Source of the DNA: Natrarchaeobius oligotrophus
GTDB taxonomy: Archaea > Halobacteriota > Halobacteria > Halobacteriales > Natrialbaceae
DNA: 64,000 nucleotides
Direction of reading: 5' to 3'
Assembly: GCF_003841465.1 (NCBI RefSeq)
Contig: NZ_REFZ01000008.1
Coordinates: 62,001-126,000 of the forward strand
Part shown: positions 8,994 to 20,981 of the stretch, in pieces
Numbering within the stretch: position 1 is the stretch's first letter
How the letters are laid out: each line of letters begins with the position of its first letter
The notes under the pieces: model-generated
Databases searched by the model: none
What the model was told of the DNA's origin: nothing
What the model saw: only the letters and a program-made list of their open reading frames with translations
Translations under genes and position numbers: made by a program

Positions 8994-10658
8994 TCAGTCG
9001 TCGGCGTTGGTTCCGCCGTCGGTGGCGGCGTCTTCCGCGGTTTCCATTCGACGCATCGGTTCGGGGCTGTGACACTGTCGGACGAGACGTTTGACGTCCT
9101 CCGGCGGATCGGCGGTAACGATCGACACCGCGATGATCACCGCGAAGACGATCGGCACGCCGAGCAACGCCGAGGAGGTGCCGGGGAGCCACGTCGCCAG
9201 TTCGGGAACGAGCGCGTCGTCGACGCCCGTGTACATCGGAATCGCCGTGTCGTTCAGGATCGCGCCGAACGAGAGCGCGATGCCCGCAAGCATGCCGGCG
9301 ATCGCCCCCTCCCTGGTCGTGTGTTCCCACCAGAGGCCGAGAAAGAACACGGGGAAGAAGACACAGCCCGCGATCGCGAACGACATCGCGACGAGTTCGC
9401 CGATGAGCGCCGGCGGATTGAGCCCGATGAGCGTCACCAGAACGCCGATGCCGAGGATGGTCGAGCGACCGACGAGCAGCTGCTCGCGCTGGCTCGCGTC
9501 GTCCTTGTAGAGATTCGTGTAGATGTCGTGGGCGGCCGCCGACGACGCGGTGATGAACAGCCCCGAGGTCGTCGCGAGCGCGGCCGCGACCGCGCCGGCG
9601 GCGACCAGTCCGACCAGCCACTCCGGCAATCCGGCCAGCTGCGTCGTCAACACGACGAGCGCGTCGGCTTCCTCGCCGGACATGCCGGTGAACCCGTCCG
9701 TACCGGGAACCTCGCGATCGTAGAGCAGGCCGCCGAAAGCCGCGTACGTCGCGGTTCCCCAGTACAGCAGACAGATGAAAAACAGCCCCCAGACGGTCGA
9801 CCAGCGGGCCGTCCGCTCGTTGTCTACCGTGTAAAAGCGCACGAGGACGTGGGGGAGCCCGCAGGTTCCCACGATGAGGCTGAACGCGAGCGCGATCCAG
9901 CCGTAGTAGCCCGCGCTCGCGAACGGCTCGACGAACTGAGCCTCGAGGCTCGCGGCCTCGGCGACCTGCGGGCCGGCCTCGAGGTACGGGAGGACGGTCG
10001 ACCACCCCTCCGCCCAGCCGGTGGCGTAGAGCCCCAGCGTGAAGGCGATGATGAGGATGACGTACTGGATGGCCATGTTCTTGGTCGTCCCCAGCATCCC
10101 GGAGAGGGCGACGTAGCCGATCGTGACGCCCATCAGCAGTACGACGCCGGCCTCGTAGGAGACGCCGAAGATGTACTGCGCCATCAGCCCCATGCCGCTC
10201 GCCTGACCGATCGCGTAGGTGAACGCGATCGCGAGGGTCGTGAACGCGGCGATCCCTCGCGCCCAGTCCGAGTAGAACCGATCGCCGACGAAGTCCGGCG
10301 CGGTGTACTTTCCGAATCGACGAAACTGCGCGGCCATGAAGATGAGCAGGATGAAATAGCCCGTCGTCCAGCCGACGACGTACGCGAGCCCGAAGTAGCC
10401 GAGCGTCGCGACCAGCGCCGCCACGCCGAGGTAGGAGGCGGCGCTCATCCAGTTCGCGCCGATGGCCATCCCGTTCTCGATCGGCCCGATCGACCGGCCG
10501 GCGACCCACAGTTCGTCGACCGCGGCGACCCGGAAAAAGTAGCCGACGCCGAGAAACAGCGCCAGCATCACCGCGACCGTCAGCGCCGGGATCAGCTTGA
10601 ACTCGCCGACGTCGAGCGCCGTCTCCTGTAACACGACCGGCTCGAGCACCTCGAGCAT
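8994..10658 (-). CDS. Sodium:solute symporter (SSS family), probable acetate/monocarboxylate transporter
   Basis: A 554-residue membrane protein with about 13 helices. SSS-family marks include the N-terminal helix TVAVMLALFLGVGYFF, then DELWVAGRSIGPIENGMAIGANWMSAASYLG, and GRSTILGIGVLVTLIGLNPPALI. The GxxxGxxxNWMSAASYLG type of start and the DUF4212 partner match the two-subunit acetate/lactate-type symporters (VC_2705-like). Its start ATG overlaps the stop of the DUF4212 gene (ATGA), so the two are translationally coupled. acs lies directly upstream in the same direction, so import and activation of acetate is the most likely job. The substrate is inferred from context. Confidence 0.92.
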   Translation of the reverse strand: MLEVLEPVVLQETALDVGEFKLIPALTVAVMLALFLGVGYFFRVAAVDELWVAGRSIGPIENGMAIGANWMSAASYLGVAALVATLGYFGLAYVVGWTTGYFILLIFMAAQFRRFGKYTAPDFVGDRFYSDWARGIAAFTTLAIAFTYAIGQASGMGLMAQYIFGVSYEAGVVLLMGVTIGYVALSGMLGTTKNMAIQYVILIIAFTLGLYATGWAEGWSTVLPYLEAGPQVAEAASLEAQFVEPFASAGYYGWIALAFSLIVGTCGLPHVLVRFYTVDNERTARWSTVWGLFFICLLYWGTATYAAFGGLLYDREVPGTDGFTGMSGEEADALVVLTTQLAGLPEWLVGLVAAGAVAAALATTSGLFITASSAAAHDIYTNLYKDDASQREQLLVGRSTILGIGVLVTLIGLNPPALIGELVAMSFAIAGCVFFPVFFLGLWWEHTTREGAIAGMLAGIALSFGAILNDTAIPMYTGVDDALVPELATWLPGTSSALLGVPIVFAVIIAVSIVTADPPEDVKRLVRQCHSPEPMRRMETAEDAATDGGTNADD

Positions 10659-11059
10659 CAGTCGTCACCACCCTCGGCGGCGACGGAACCCGAGTCCGCT
10701 GTTCGGTCGTGGGAGATGCCGTACTTGTCGTCGAGGCGATCGCGTTGTATCGCGTACGCGACCGAGAGGACGAGCGCGCCGAGTGGCGTCACGATCGCGG
10801 CCAGAAAGAAGTGCAACGGAAACCCGTTCAACACGGTCGTCTCGGTCAGCAGCGTCGGCTCGACGAGGAGTATCGTCGTCGGTCCGAACACGACGAGAAT
10901 CCACGCGAGAAACGACAGCCAGATCACGCGCAGGTGATCCCGCATGAACGGCGTCGCCGGCTTGAAAATGTTTATTTCCTCGTCGAGGTACGCTTCCGTT
11001 CGCACGCCGCCGTCGGACTCGGCGGACGCCGCCGTATCGTGATTGTTATCATCTGACAT
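10658..11059 (-). CDS. DUF4212 small subunit of SSS symporter
   Basis: A 133-residue protein with two membrane helices (VIWLSFLAWILVVFGPTTILLV and FFLAAIVTPLGALVLSVAYAIQ). The arrangement INIFKPATPFMRDHLRVIWLSFLAWILV is typical of DUF4212 proteins, which are encoded next to and work with SSS acetate/monocarboxylate symporters. Charged, disordered tails flank the core. It begins 61 bases after the stop of acs and overlaps the symporter by one base, supporting a single acs-DUF4212-symporter-usp operon. Confidence 0.92.
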   Translation of the reverse strand: MSDDNNHDTAASAESDGGVRTEAYLDEEINIFKPATPFMRDHLRVIWLSFLAWILVVFGPTTILLVEPTLLTETTVLNGFPLHFFLAAIVTPLGALVLSVAYAIQRDRLDDKYGISHDRTADSGSVAAEGGDD

Positions 11060-11120
11060 TTGTGGGGGAGGGGGGTACGTCCGTGACTGGTGGGTGCTGA
11101 CTGAAAGAGAAATCGAGCGG

Positions 11121-13097
<1,977 letters not shown>

Positions 13098-13125
13098 GGT
13101 CCGTCCGAATGATACACAACGATGA

Positions 13126-13132
13126 TAGTAAA
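13126..13132 (-). promoter_or_regulatory. TATA-like box of acs copy 1
   Basis: Minus-strand TTTACTA lies 29-35 bases before the acs ATG, in the position of an archaeal TATA box for a leaderless or short-leader message. It stands in an A/T-richer patch (13117-13134) within otherwise GC-rich sequence. Confidence 0.45.
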
Positions 13133-13210
13133 GCTGGCCTCTAGTTGTGCAAAATCCCCGGCCCGTTCCGGGCAGGTGCCCCGGTAGTCCGGTCCGGCGG
13201 TACCGGCTTC

Positions 13211-13281
13211 GTCCGCTACTCGTCGCCCGGACGTCCGCTACTCGTCGCCCGGACGTCCGCTACTCGTCGCCCGGACGTCCG
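13211..13281. repeat. Three tandem 22-bp repeats carrying a perfect 10-bp palindrome, upstream of acs
   Basis: Three identical 22-base units occupy 13211-13232, 13233-13254 and 13255-13276, followed by the first five bases of a fourth. Each junction makes the perfect palindrome CGGACGTCCG, at 13228-13237, 13250-13259 and 13272-13281, spaced exactly 22 bases (about two helical turns). The array lies about 115-185 bases before the acs start and about 57 bases after the stop of the Bat-type regulator. It is non-coding. Equal helical phasing suggests cooperative binding of a dimeric regulator; alternatively it is a neutral minisatellite. Confidence 0.9.
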
Positions 13282-13337
13282 TGCAGTACCTCGAGTGACT
13301 CCGCCGGTTTCGCTCCTCTCTCGACGGTCGGGAACCG

Positions 13338-15566
13338 TCAGCGTCGGTCGTCCGCCGACGAGTCGCCGAAGAACGTCCGCAGTAACTCGTGTTGAGCCTT
13401 CCGAAGGTGGTTGTGCAGCGTCGGCGAAGTGATTCCCATCGCGTCGGCTACCTCTTCGGCCGTGCTCTCTCTGGGCCAGTCGTAGTAACCGCCGAAGTAC
13501 GCCGCTCTGAGGGCCGCCTCCTGGCGATCCGTGAGCCGGTCCTCGAGACCGTCCCTGAACTCGGGGGTCGTTCGAACGGATCGATCCGTCTCTCGCTTGC
13601 CGACCAGATCCGTCTCGGGGAAGACGGCTCGCAGACCGTCGACGATCGTGCGGAGATCGGCGTTTACCCCGCACTCGGCCGTTATCTCCGCCCGCCCGCT
13701 CTCGAACGTCGCCTCGCGGACCGTCGCGCCGTACTCGGTGAGCAACAGCGTCGGCGACGACCCCTCGACGACGACTTCGAGACGAGAGCCTCGCTCGTCG
13801 GTTTCGATCACCCGACAGTCGTCGATCCCCCGTTGCGCGTCGGCGAGGTCGAAGACTGCCGCCGGAGACGCGCCCTCGAGTCGGATGAAATAGAGCTGGC
13901 TCGACTCCGAGACCGGGACGAGCGAGTCGAGTACGAACCGACACGACAGCTTCCGAGATGCGTCGACGAAGAACGATCCGGTGTCCCGACAGCTGATCTC
14001 GAGTTCCACCACCCGGTCCGACGACAGGAGCGTCCGGCGGCGTGCGGCGGCGATCGCCGCCCCGATCGCTCGAGCGGTCGTCTCGAGCCACCGTTGCTCT
14101 TCCTCGTCGAAGGCGTCCACCCGATCGGTTCCGACCGACAGGGTTCCGTACACCGTCTCGCCGTGTTCGACGGGGACGGTCGCGAGCGCCCCCTCGAAGA
14201 ACTCGTCGTCGACCGTGGCGGTGACGTCCCGCACGACGGTCACGCTCGCCCCCTCGCGTGCGGTGGGGTCGATTCCGAGAGCGTCGCTCGCTGATCCGTT
14301 GCCGTCCGTCCCCCCTCGGTCCGGAGCGATCCCGTCGACTGCGTCGGGCGCGATACCGCTCGCGGTCCGCCACTCCCGCCGGCCGTCCGAGAACGTCGCT
14401 CGCTCGATCCAGGCGAACTCGTAGACGCCGCCGTCGGCGAGCGAGGCGCAGGCGTTCGCCTCGATCTCCTCGTGGTCGGTCGACTCGGGCAGCGCGCGGG
14501 CGACGGCCCGGTGGCGTCGGGAAACGGCGTCGCGCCGGTCGAGTTCGTCTCGCCTCTCGCGAACCGCCTCGAGCGCCTCGTGGTGGGCCGAGACGTCCCG
14601 AACGAAGACGGCGAACCCCGCGTGACGACCGCGGTCGTCGCGAAGCGGCGAGACGACCTCGGTCGCGCGAAAGCGCGAGCCGTCCTCGTGGACGCGCCAG
14701 CCGTCGACCTCGCAACCCGACTCCTCGAGCGCCGTCGACAGCGTCCGTTCGGGGACGCCGTCGTCGACCGCCCCGTCGGTGTAAAACGCGGAGACGTGCG
14801 TTCCGACGATCTCGCCGGCCCGGTAGCCGAACAGCGCCGCGGCGCTTCGGTTCCACCGGTCGACGTAGCCGTCGGCGTCGAGGCGGACGAGCGCGTACCG
14901 GTCGCTCGCGGCGAGTAGCAGTCGGACGACGCTCTCGTCCGTCACGTCGGAACCGGCCCGCTCGTCGGGCGAACCGCGAGCGCCTCCCGGCTCGCGCTCG
15001 AGCGCCTCGAACGCGTCGACGAGTTCGGCGTCGGTCGGCTCGCGGAGGTAGGGCTCGAGCGCCTCGAAGCTCCCCCAGCCGCCGGCGGCCTTGACGACGC
15101 GGGGATTGACGTCGCGGTCGACGAGCGCCCGGCGCGCGAAGTAACGCCTAAGGTCGTCAGTCGAGACGGCCGAGAGTTCGGGCTCGTCGAACAGGTCGCT
15201 CGCGCGCTCGGCGACCGACGAGACGAGCATCTGGAGTCGCCGCGGCGTCACCGTGAAGATCCGATCGTCGCTCGAGAGATCGTTACAGCGGGCGTAACGC
15301 CCGAGTTCCCGCTCGACGTGACTCGGCAGGTAGGCGGTTCGCCGCTCGCGCGTTCCCGTTTCGGGGACGCGAACGAGATACCGCGGCGGATCGATCCGCA
15401 CCTGCTCGACGTCGTCGACCGTCAGGGCGACGAGTTCCGCCGGTCGGAGGCCGACGTCGCCACAGAGGCGAACCACGAGCGCCTCGCGGTACGTCTCGGC
15501 GGCCTCGAGTAGCGCGTCGTACTGCTCGTGTGAAAGCGCTACCGCGCCGGTCGTCTCCGAACCCAT
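13338..15566 (-). CDS. bat: Bat-type sensor-regulator: integrase-like, PAS, GAF and HTH-10 domains
   Basis: A 742-residue protein like bacterio-opsin activator (Bat). Residues about 5-195 resemble the catalytic domain of tyrosine recombinases: GLRPAELVALTVDDVEQ, then DDLRRYFARRALVDRDVNPRVVKAAGGWGSFEALEPYL. A PAS domain follows (YALVRLDADGYVDRWNRSAAALFGY), then a GAF domain (DHEEIEANACASLADGGVYEFAWIE onward), a Bat-specific region, and a C-terminal HTH-10 domain (LTDRQEAALRAAYFGGYYDWPRESTAEEVADAMGITSPTLHNHLRKAQ). The ATG at 15566 is preferred over an upstream TTG; a minus-strand TATTTTCG patch lies about 25-34 bases before it. It sits between two acs genes, all in the same direction, so control of acetate genes is plausible. 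The signal is unknown. Confidence 0.9.
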   Translation of the reverse strand: MGSETTGAVALSHEQYDALLEAAETYREALVVRLCGDVGLRPAELVALTVDDVEQVRIDPPRYLVRVPETGTRERRTAYLPSHVERELGRYARCNDLSSDDRIFTVTPRRLQMLVSSVAERASDLFDEPELSAVSTDDLRRYFARRALVDRDVNPRVVKAAGGWGSFEALEPYLREPTDAELVDAFEALEREPGGARGSPDERAGSDVTDESVVRLLLAASDRYALVRLDADGYVDRWNRSAAALFGYRAGEIVGTHVSAFYTDGAVDDGVPERTLSTALEESGCEVDGWRVHEDGSRFRATEVVSPLRDDRGRHAGFAVFVRDVSAHHEALEAVRERRDELDRRDAVSRRHRAVARALPESTDHEEIEANACASLADGGVYEFAWIERATFSDGRREWRTASGIAPDAVDGIAPDRGGTDGNGSASDALGIDPTAREGASVTVVRDVTATVDDEFFEGALATVPVEHGETVYGTLSVGTDRVDAFDEEEQRWLETTARAIGAAIAAARRRTLLSSDRVVELEISCRDTGSFFVDASRKLSCRFVLDSLVPVSESSQLYFIRLEGASPAAVFDLADAQRGIDDCRVIETDERGSRLEVVVEGSSPTLLLTEYGATVREATFESGRAEITAECGVNADLRTIVDGLRAVFPETDLVGKRETDRSVRTTPEFRDGLEDRLTDRQEAALRAAYFGGYYDWPRESTAEEVADAMGITSPTLHNHLRKAQHELLRTFFGDSSADDRR

Positions 15567-15581
15567 CTTTCGCGATTTCAA

Positions 15582-15879
15582 CTGTTACGAAAATAATTCT
15601 GTCGCTCGCCCGTCGTCGACGGTCGAACCGGAGGACGCTCTCTCGGACGTCGCAAACGCCGATGCAGGACGAGCGAGCGGCTACGGGCGGCCCGCTACGG
15701 GAGCCTCACAGCGACCACGGCCGCTCGAGCGTGCGGGTGAGTCGGTACGGCGACGGACGCCGTGCGATGGCGGTCCGGTGCCGACGCTCGAGACGAGCCG
15801 GGCTGTGCTCCTGTGTGGGATCGGTCTGTTACCGACCGGAAGTCCCCGTTATTTCGCTTCTATAGAAATCGCGAAACCG
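15582..15879. other. Intergenic region between Bat-type regulator and acs copy 2
   Basis: These 298 bases hold the upstream region of the Bat-type gene. A/T-rich sequence at 15585-15600 is a candidate promoter. Near the acs copy 2 stop lies a perfect 10-bp palindrome, TTCTATAGAA, at 15858-15867, in an A/T-rich patch. I see no coding sequence. Confidence 0.5.
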
Positions 15880-17856
<1,977 letters not shown>

Positions 17857-17883
17857 AGGTGGTTCGAACCGAAGGTAGTCAGC

Positions 17884-17892
17884 GGAATAAAC
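17884..17892 (-). promoter_or_regulatory. TATA-like box of acs paralogue 2
   Basis: Minus-strand GTTTATTCC, 28-36 bases before the ATG at 17856, has the position and composition of a haloarchaeal TATA box. It also argues against the longer upstream reading frame. Confidence 0.5.
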
Positions 17893-18058
17893 GTTCCTCC
17901 GAATCGGACCGGGCGCGGCTTCGGGTGGGGCCCGACGCGAACGAACGGTGCGGGCGCACAGGTCGAGTCCCCTCGCGACAGCGAGGGCACACCGCCGCAC
18001 CTCCCGAGGGAACCCCGTCGGCGCTTCGCGCCCGCTCGTCCGGAGAGCCGGCGTCCGA

Positions 18059-18838
18059 CTACGCGGGTCGTCGGATCGCGAGCACGACGAGGTCCGAAAA
18101 CGGGGTGTCGTCGCGGCCGTCGCCGCCCGCGTAGTCGGCGAGTTCCGACAGCGAAACCCGTCGGATCGTTTCGTCCGAAAGCGTCAGCTTCTCGAGGACG
18201 AGCGCCTCGAGATCGGGATCCGCGCCTCGCTCGAGCAGGAACCGGGCGACGTCGCCCGGCATCAGATCGAACGGCCGCGGCAACACGAGGAGGTGGCGGT
18301 CCCCGACCGCGGCGGCGAGTCGATCCAGGTCGTCCCCGAGATCGCCGCTTTTGTGCAGCGTCACGAACTCGGTGTCTTCCATCGGCGTCCGGGCGCGGCT
18401 CGCGGCGATCTGCAGCGAGGAGATGCCGGGGACGACGCGGACGACGGCGTCGGGGTCCTCGCGGTGGACGGCGTCCTGGACCTTCCCGACGAACTGGTAA
18501 CCGGAGTGATTCGGATCGCCCATCGCGACCGCCGTCCCCGACTCGCCGGCGGCGACGCGCCGGCCGAACGCCTCGAGCGCCTCCGCTTCGTCGCGGTAGC
18601 CACAGGTCAGCAGGTCCGCGTCGGTCAGATCGTCGACGAACTCGACGACGGTTTCGAAGCCGACGACGACGTCGGCCTCCGCGATCGCGCGCCGGCCGCG
18701 CGGCGTGAGGTAGTCGCGGTTTCCGGGACCGATGCCGACGACGGTAACCGGATCCGATTCGTCGTCGATGTCGGGTTCGGGCTCGCCGGCCGCGTACGTC
18801 GCCGGATCGGGACCCGAGTCGAGGTCGTAGTCGCTCAT
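18059..18838 (-). CDS. cbiE: Cobalt-precorrin-7 (C5)-methyltransferase
   Basis: A 259-residue SAM-dependent tetrapyrrole methyltransferase of the CbiE type, acting late in corrin-ring synthesis for cobalamin. VTVVGIGPGNRDYLTPRGRRAI gives the N-terminal family loop, AVAMGDPNHSGY the conserved GDPxxSG segment, and VRVVPGISSLQIAASR the PGISS motif. The first 28 residues are an acidic extension. The CbiT decarboxylase half found fused in CobL proteins is absent, so this is a stand-alone CbiE. No other cobalamin gene is seen in this window. It is divergent from the alpha/beta hydrolase. Confidence 0.9.
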   Translation of the reverse strand: MSDYDLDSGPDPATYAAGEPEPDIDDESDPVTVVGIGPGNRDYLTPRGRRAIAEADVVVGFETVVEFVDDLTDADLLTCGYRDEAEALEAFGRRVAAGESGTAVAMGDPNHSGYQFVGKVQDAVHREDPDAVVRVVPGISSLQIAASRARTPMEDTEFVTLHKSGDLGDDLDRLAAAVGDRHLLVLPRPFDLMPGDVARFLLERGADPDLEALVLEKLTLSDETIRRVSLSELADYAGGDGRDDTPFSDLVVLAIRRPA

Positions 18839-19055
18839 CGATCGTCGATTCTCGCCGAGGGCCGAAACGGCGTCGATCTTCCGGCGCTCGTCGGGACTCC
18901 CGAGTGGCCTTCGCGAGCCGGCGCGGGACGTTCGCACGTCCGCCGAGAGGCGAACGTGGCGGCCCGAGCGATCCGGCCGGGCGCGACGCCTCGGAGTATC
19001 CGTGCGAGCGCGCCGCTCGAGCGATCCGGTCCGTTCGAGTCGACCCGCCCAGTTA

Positions 19056-19070
19056 TGTGCGCGGGGCACA
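19056..19070. promoter_or_regulatory. Short inverted repeat before the alpha/beta hydrolase
   Basis: TGTGC-GCGGG-GCACA (5-base arms, 5-base loop) lies 12-26 bases before the ATG at 19082. It could be an operator or a hairpin over the start region; short arms make chance occurrence possible. Confidence 0.25.
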
Positions 19071-19081
19071 CAGGACCGGTG

Positions 19082-19906
19082 ATGACCGCGCTCGCGCTCG
19101 AGGACGCGCACCTGTGGTACGAGACGGCCGGCGAAGGACGATCGCTGGTCTTCGTTCACGGCGGCTGGCTGGACGGAACGGCCTGGCAGCCCCAGGTCGA
19201 GCGATTCGCCCGGGAGTACCGGGTCGTCACCCTCGACGTCCGGGGCCACGGACGAACCGGCGCGACGGACCGCGGCCGGTACTCGATCGAACTGTTCACC
19301 GACGACCTCGAGGCGCTGTGTGCCCACCTCGGTCTCGAGCGGCCGATCCTCTGTGGCCTCTCGCTCGGCTCGATGGTCGTCCAGGAGTTCTGCGCTCGCC
19401 ACCCCGACCGCGCCGCCGGCGCGATCCTGGCCGGCGCGCTCCGGTCGATGCCGCCGGTCGACCTCCCGCCGGGCGCGAAGCCGTTTCTCTCGCCGACGCC
19501 GGCGCTGTCGGCGTCGTTGTCCGTCGCGGGACCGCGGGCGACGTTCCGGTCGTTGCTCGGAGCCGTCAGGGCGACGACCGGCCGCCGGTGGCTGTCGGTC
19601 GACCCGTCGGTACGCGCGTCGGCGATGAACGCCGTCGGCGACGTCCCTCGCTCCGAGTTTCGCAAGGTGTTCGACGCGCTCTATCGGTACGATCCGCCGG
19701 CGCTGGACGGCGTGACGACGCCGACGCTCGTGATCCACGGCGACCACGAGACGCCGCTGGTCGACTCCCAGGGGGCCGAGATCGCCCGGGCCGTCGACGA
19801 CGGCCGACGCCTCGTCCTCGAAAACGCGGGCCACCTCGTCAATCAGGACCGGCCGGGCGCGTTCAACGACGCGAGCGCGACGTTTCTCGAGTCGCTACCG
19901 CCGTAA
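19082..19906 (+). CDS. Alpha/beta hydrolase
   Basis: A 274-residue soluble alpha/beta-fold hydrolase. The oxyanion region is VFVHGGWLDG, the nucleophile elbow GLSLGS has the catalytic serine near residue 98, the acid is probably Asp near IHGDHE, and the catalytic His is in LENAGHLVNQDRP. This is the standard order and spacing. An alternative start MCAGHTGPVMT lies nine codons upstream at 19055; ATG 19082 matches the usual N-terminus better. The substrate is unknown: esterase, lactonase and dehalogenase-like members all share these motifs. Confidence 0.9.
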   Translation: MTALALEDAHLWYETAGEGRSLVFVHGGWLDGTAWQPQVERFAREYRVVTLDVRGHGRTGATDRGRYSIELFTDDLEALCAHLGLERPILCGLSLGSMVVQEFCARHPDRAAGAILAGALRSMPPVDLPPGAKPFLSPTPALSASLSVAGPRATFRSLLGAVRATTGRRWLSVDPSVRASAMNAVGDVPRSEFRKVFDALYRYDPPALDGVTTPTLVIHGDHETPLVDSQGAEIARAVDDGRRLVLENAGHLVNQDRPGAFNDASATFLESLPP

Positions 19907-20104
19907 CCGTCGCTCCGGTGTGACGACGAGACGCGATCGGCGACGGCCGAACGGCGCGAGGGAAGCCGTTCGACTCGCGAAGACAGTCAGTTCCGTCGCG
20001 CCAACGTGATTTGGCGATGACACCAAGGGGGATGCGGTGGTACGGAACCTCGTGCGTACGGTCAGCCGACCGGAGACGACTCCGCCCGCGAATCCCGTGA
20101 ATCC

Positions 20105-20812
20105 ATGAGTAGCAACTGTCCGGACCCAGACGATACCGCGACGCCGGCCGAACACTGGAACGCCGTCTCGAGACACGTCGTCAACAGCTACCGCGAGGCC
20201 AACAGCGCGTTGCTCGCGGCGATGGGACTCGGCACCCCCGACGAGACGACCGGCGGAGGCGCTGATCCGTCCGCCGCCGACCCGTCCGCCGCCGACCCGT
20301 CCACCGCTGATCCGTCCGCCGACGGGGAGATCCACGCGGTCGATCCGCCGGTCGACGAACTCTCGTTCAGCGACGAAGACTGGGCGATGGAACGCTCCGT
20401 CGACGCGCCCGACGAACTCGAGGTCGGCGACTACGTTCGGTTCAGCAAACCGATCGAGGAGAGCGACGTCTCGGCGTTCGCGCAGGCGTCGGGCGACACA
20501 AACCGGCTCCACCTCGAGCCGGCGTTCGCCGAGGCGAGCCGGTTCGGCGGACGGATCGCCCACGGAACGCTGGTCTCGGGACTCATCAGCGCCGCGTTGG
20601 CCCGGCTTCCCGGACTGACGATCTACCTCTCGCAGGATCTCGAGTTCGAGGCGCCGGTCGAGATCGGGACCGAGGTCACGGCGGACTGCGAGATCGTCGA
20701 GGCGCTCGGCGACGGACGGTACCGGTTGCACACGACCGTCGTCGACGACGCCGATCGGACGATCGTCGACGGCGAGGCCGTCGTCATCGTCGAAGCGCTC
20801 CCCGACGAGTGA
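20105..20812 (+). CDS. MaoC family (R)-specific enoyl-CoA hydratase-like protein
   Basis: A 235-residue hot-dog-fold protein. Residues about 105-230 carry the MaoC/PhaJ signature FAQASGDTNRLHLEPAFAEASRFGGRIAHGTLVSGL, in which the Asp and the His are the expected catalytic pair for hydrating enoyl-CoA. The first 100 residues are an extension: a helical segment (PAEHWNAVSRHVVNSYREANSALLAAMG), then four five-residue repeats of DPSAA type, then acidic sequence. Related haloarchaeal proteins sit in polyhydroxyalkanoate or beta-oxidation gene clusters; no such neighbours are seen here. It is probably cytoplasmic. Confidence 0.9.
   Translation: MSSNCPDPDDTATPAEHWNAVSRHVVNSYREANSALLAAMGLGTPDETTGGGADPSAADPSAADPSTADPSADGEIHAVDPPVDELSFSDEDWAMERSVDAPDELEVGDYVRFSKPIEESDVSAFAQASGDTNRLHLEPAFAEASRFGGRIAHGTLVSGLISAALARLPGLTIYLSQDLEFEAPVEIGTEVTADCEIVEALGDGRYRLHTTVVDDADRTIVDGEAVVIVEALPDE
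20264..20323. repeat. Four 15-bp tandem repeats inside the MaoC gene
   Basis: Four in-frame 15-base units (20264-20278, 20279-20293, 20294-20308, 20309-20323) encode DPSAA, DPSAA, DPSTA and DPSAD. They differ by one to three bases and form a flexible linker between the N-terminal helix and the hot-dog domain. Copy number probably varies between strains, which could be tested by comparing genomes. Confidence 0.9.
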
Positions 20813-20981
20813 GTCGGGCCGTTGTCCGCCAGCGTCTGTTCACCCGAAAACCGGCTGCGATCGTCCGGTAGATGGGGACGAACTGTGAGACGTCCGCCGG
20901 TCGTCGGTCCCCCGCTCGGGCGTCTCGAGGATCCGCCGCCGAGAGAGAAACCCTTTGGCGTCTGCACCCCGTACGACGGGT

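Noticed and set aside
9069-10631. Plus-strand open frame of 520 codons opposite the symporter
   Set aside because: Charged antisense shadow of a membrane protein, with no domain.
13211-13281. Tandem repeats as a possible CRISPR array
   Set aside because: The units are directly adjacent without unique spacers, so it is not CRISPR.
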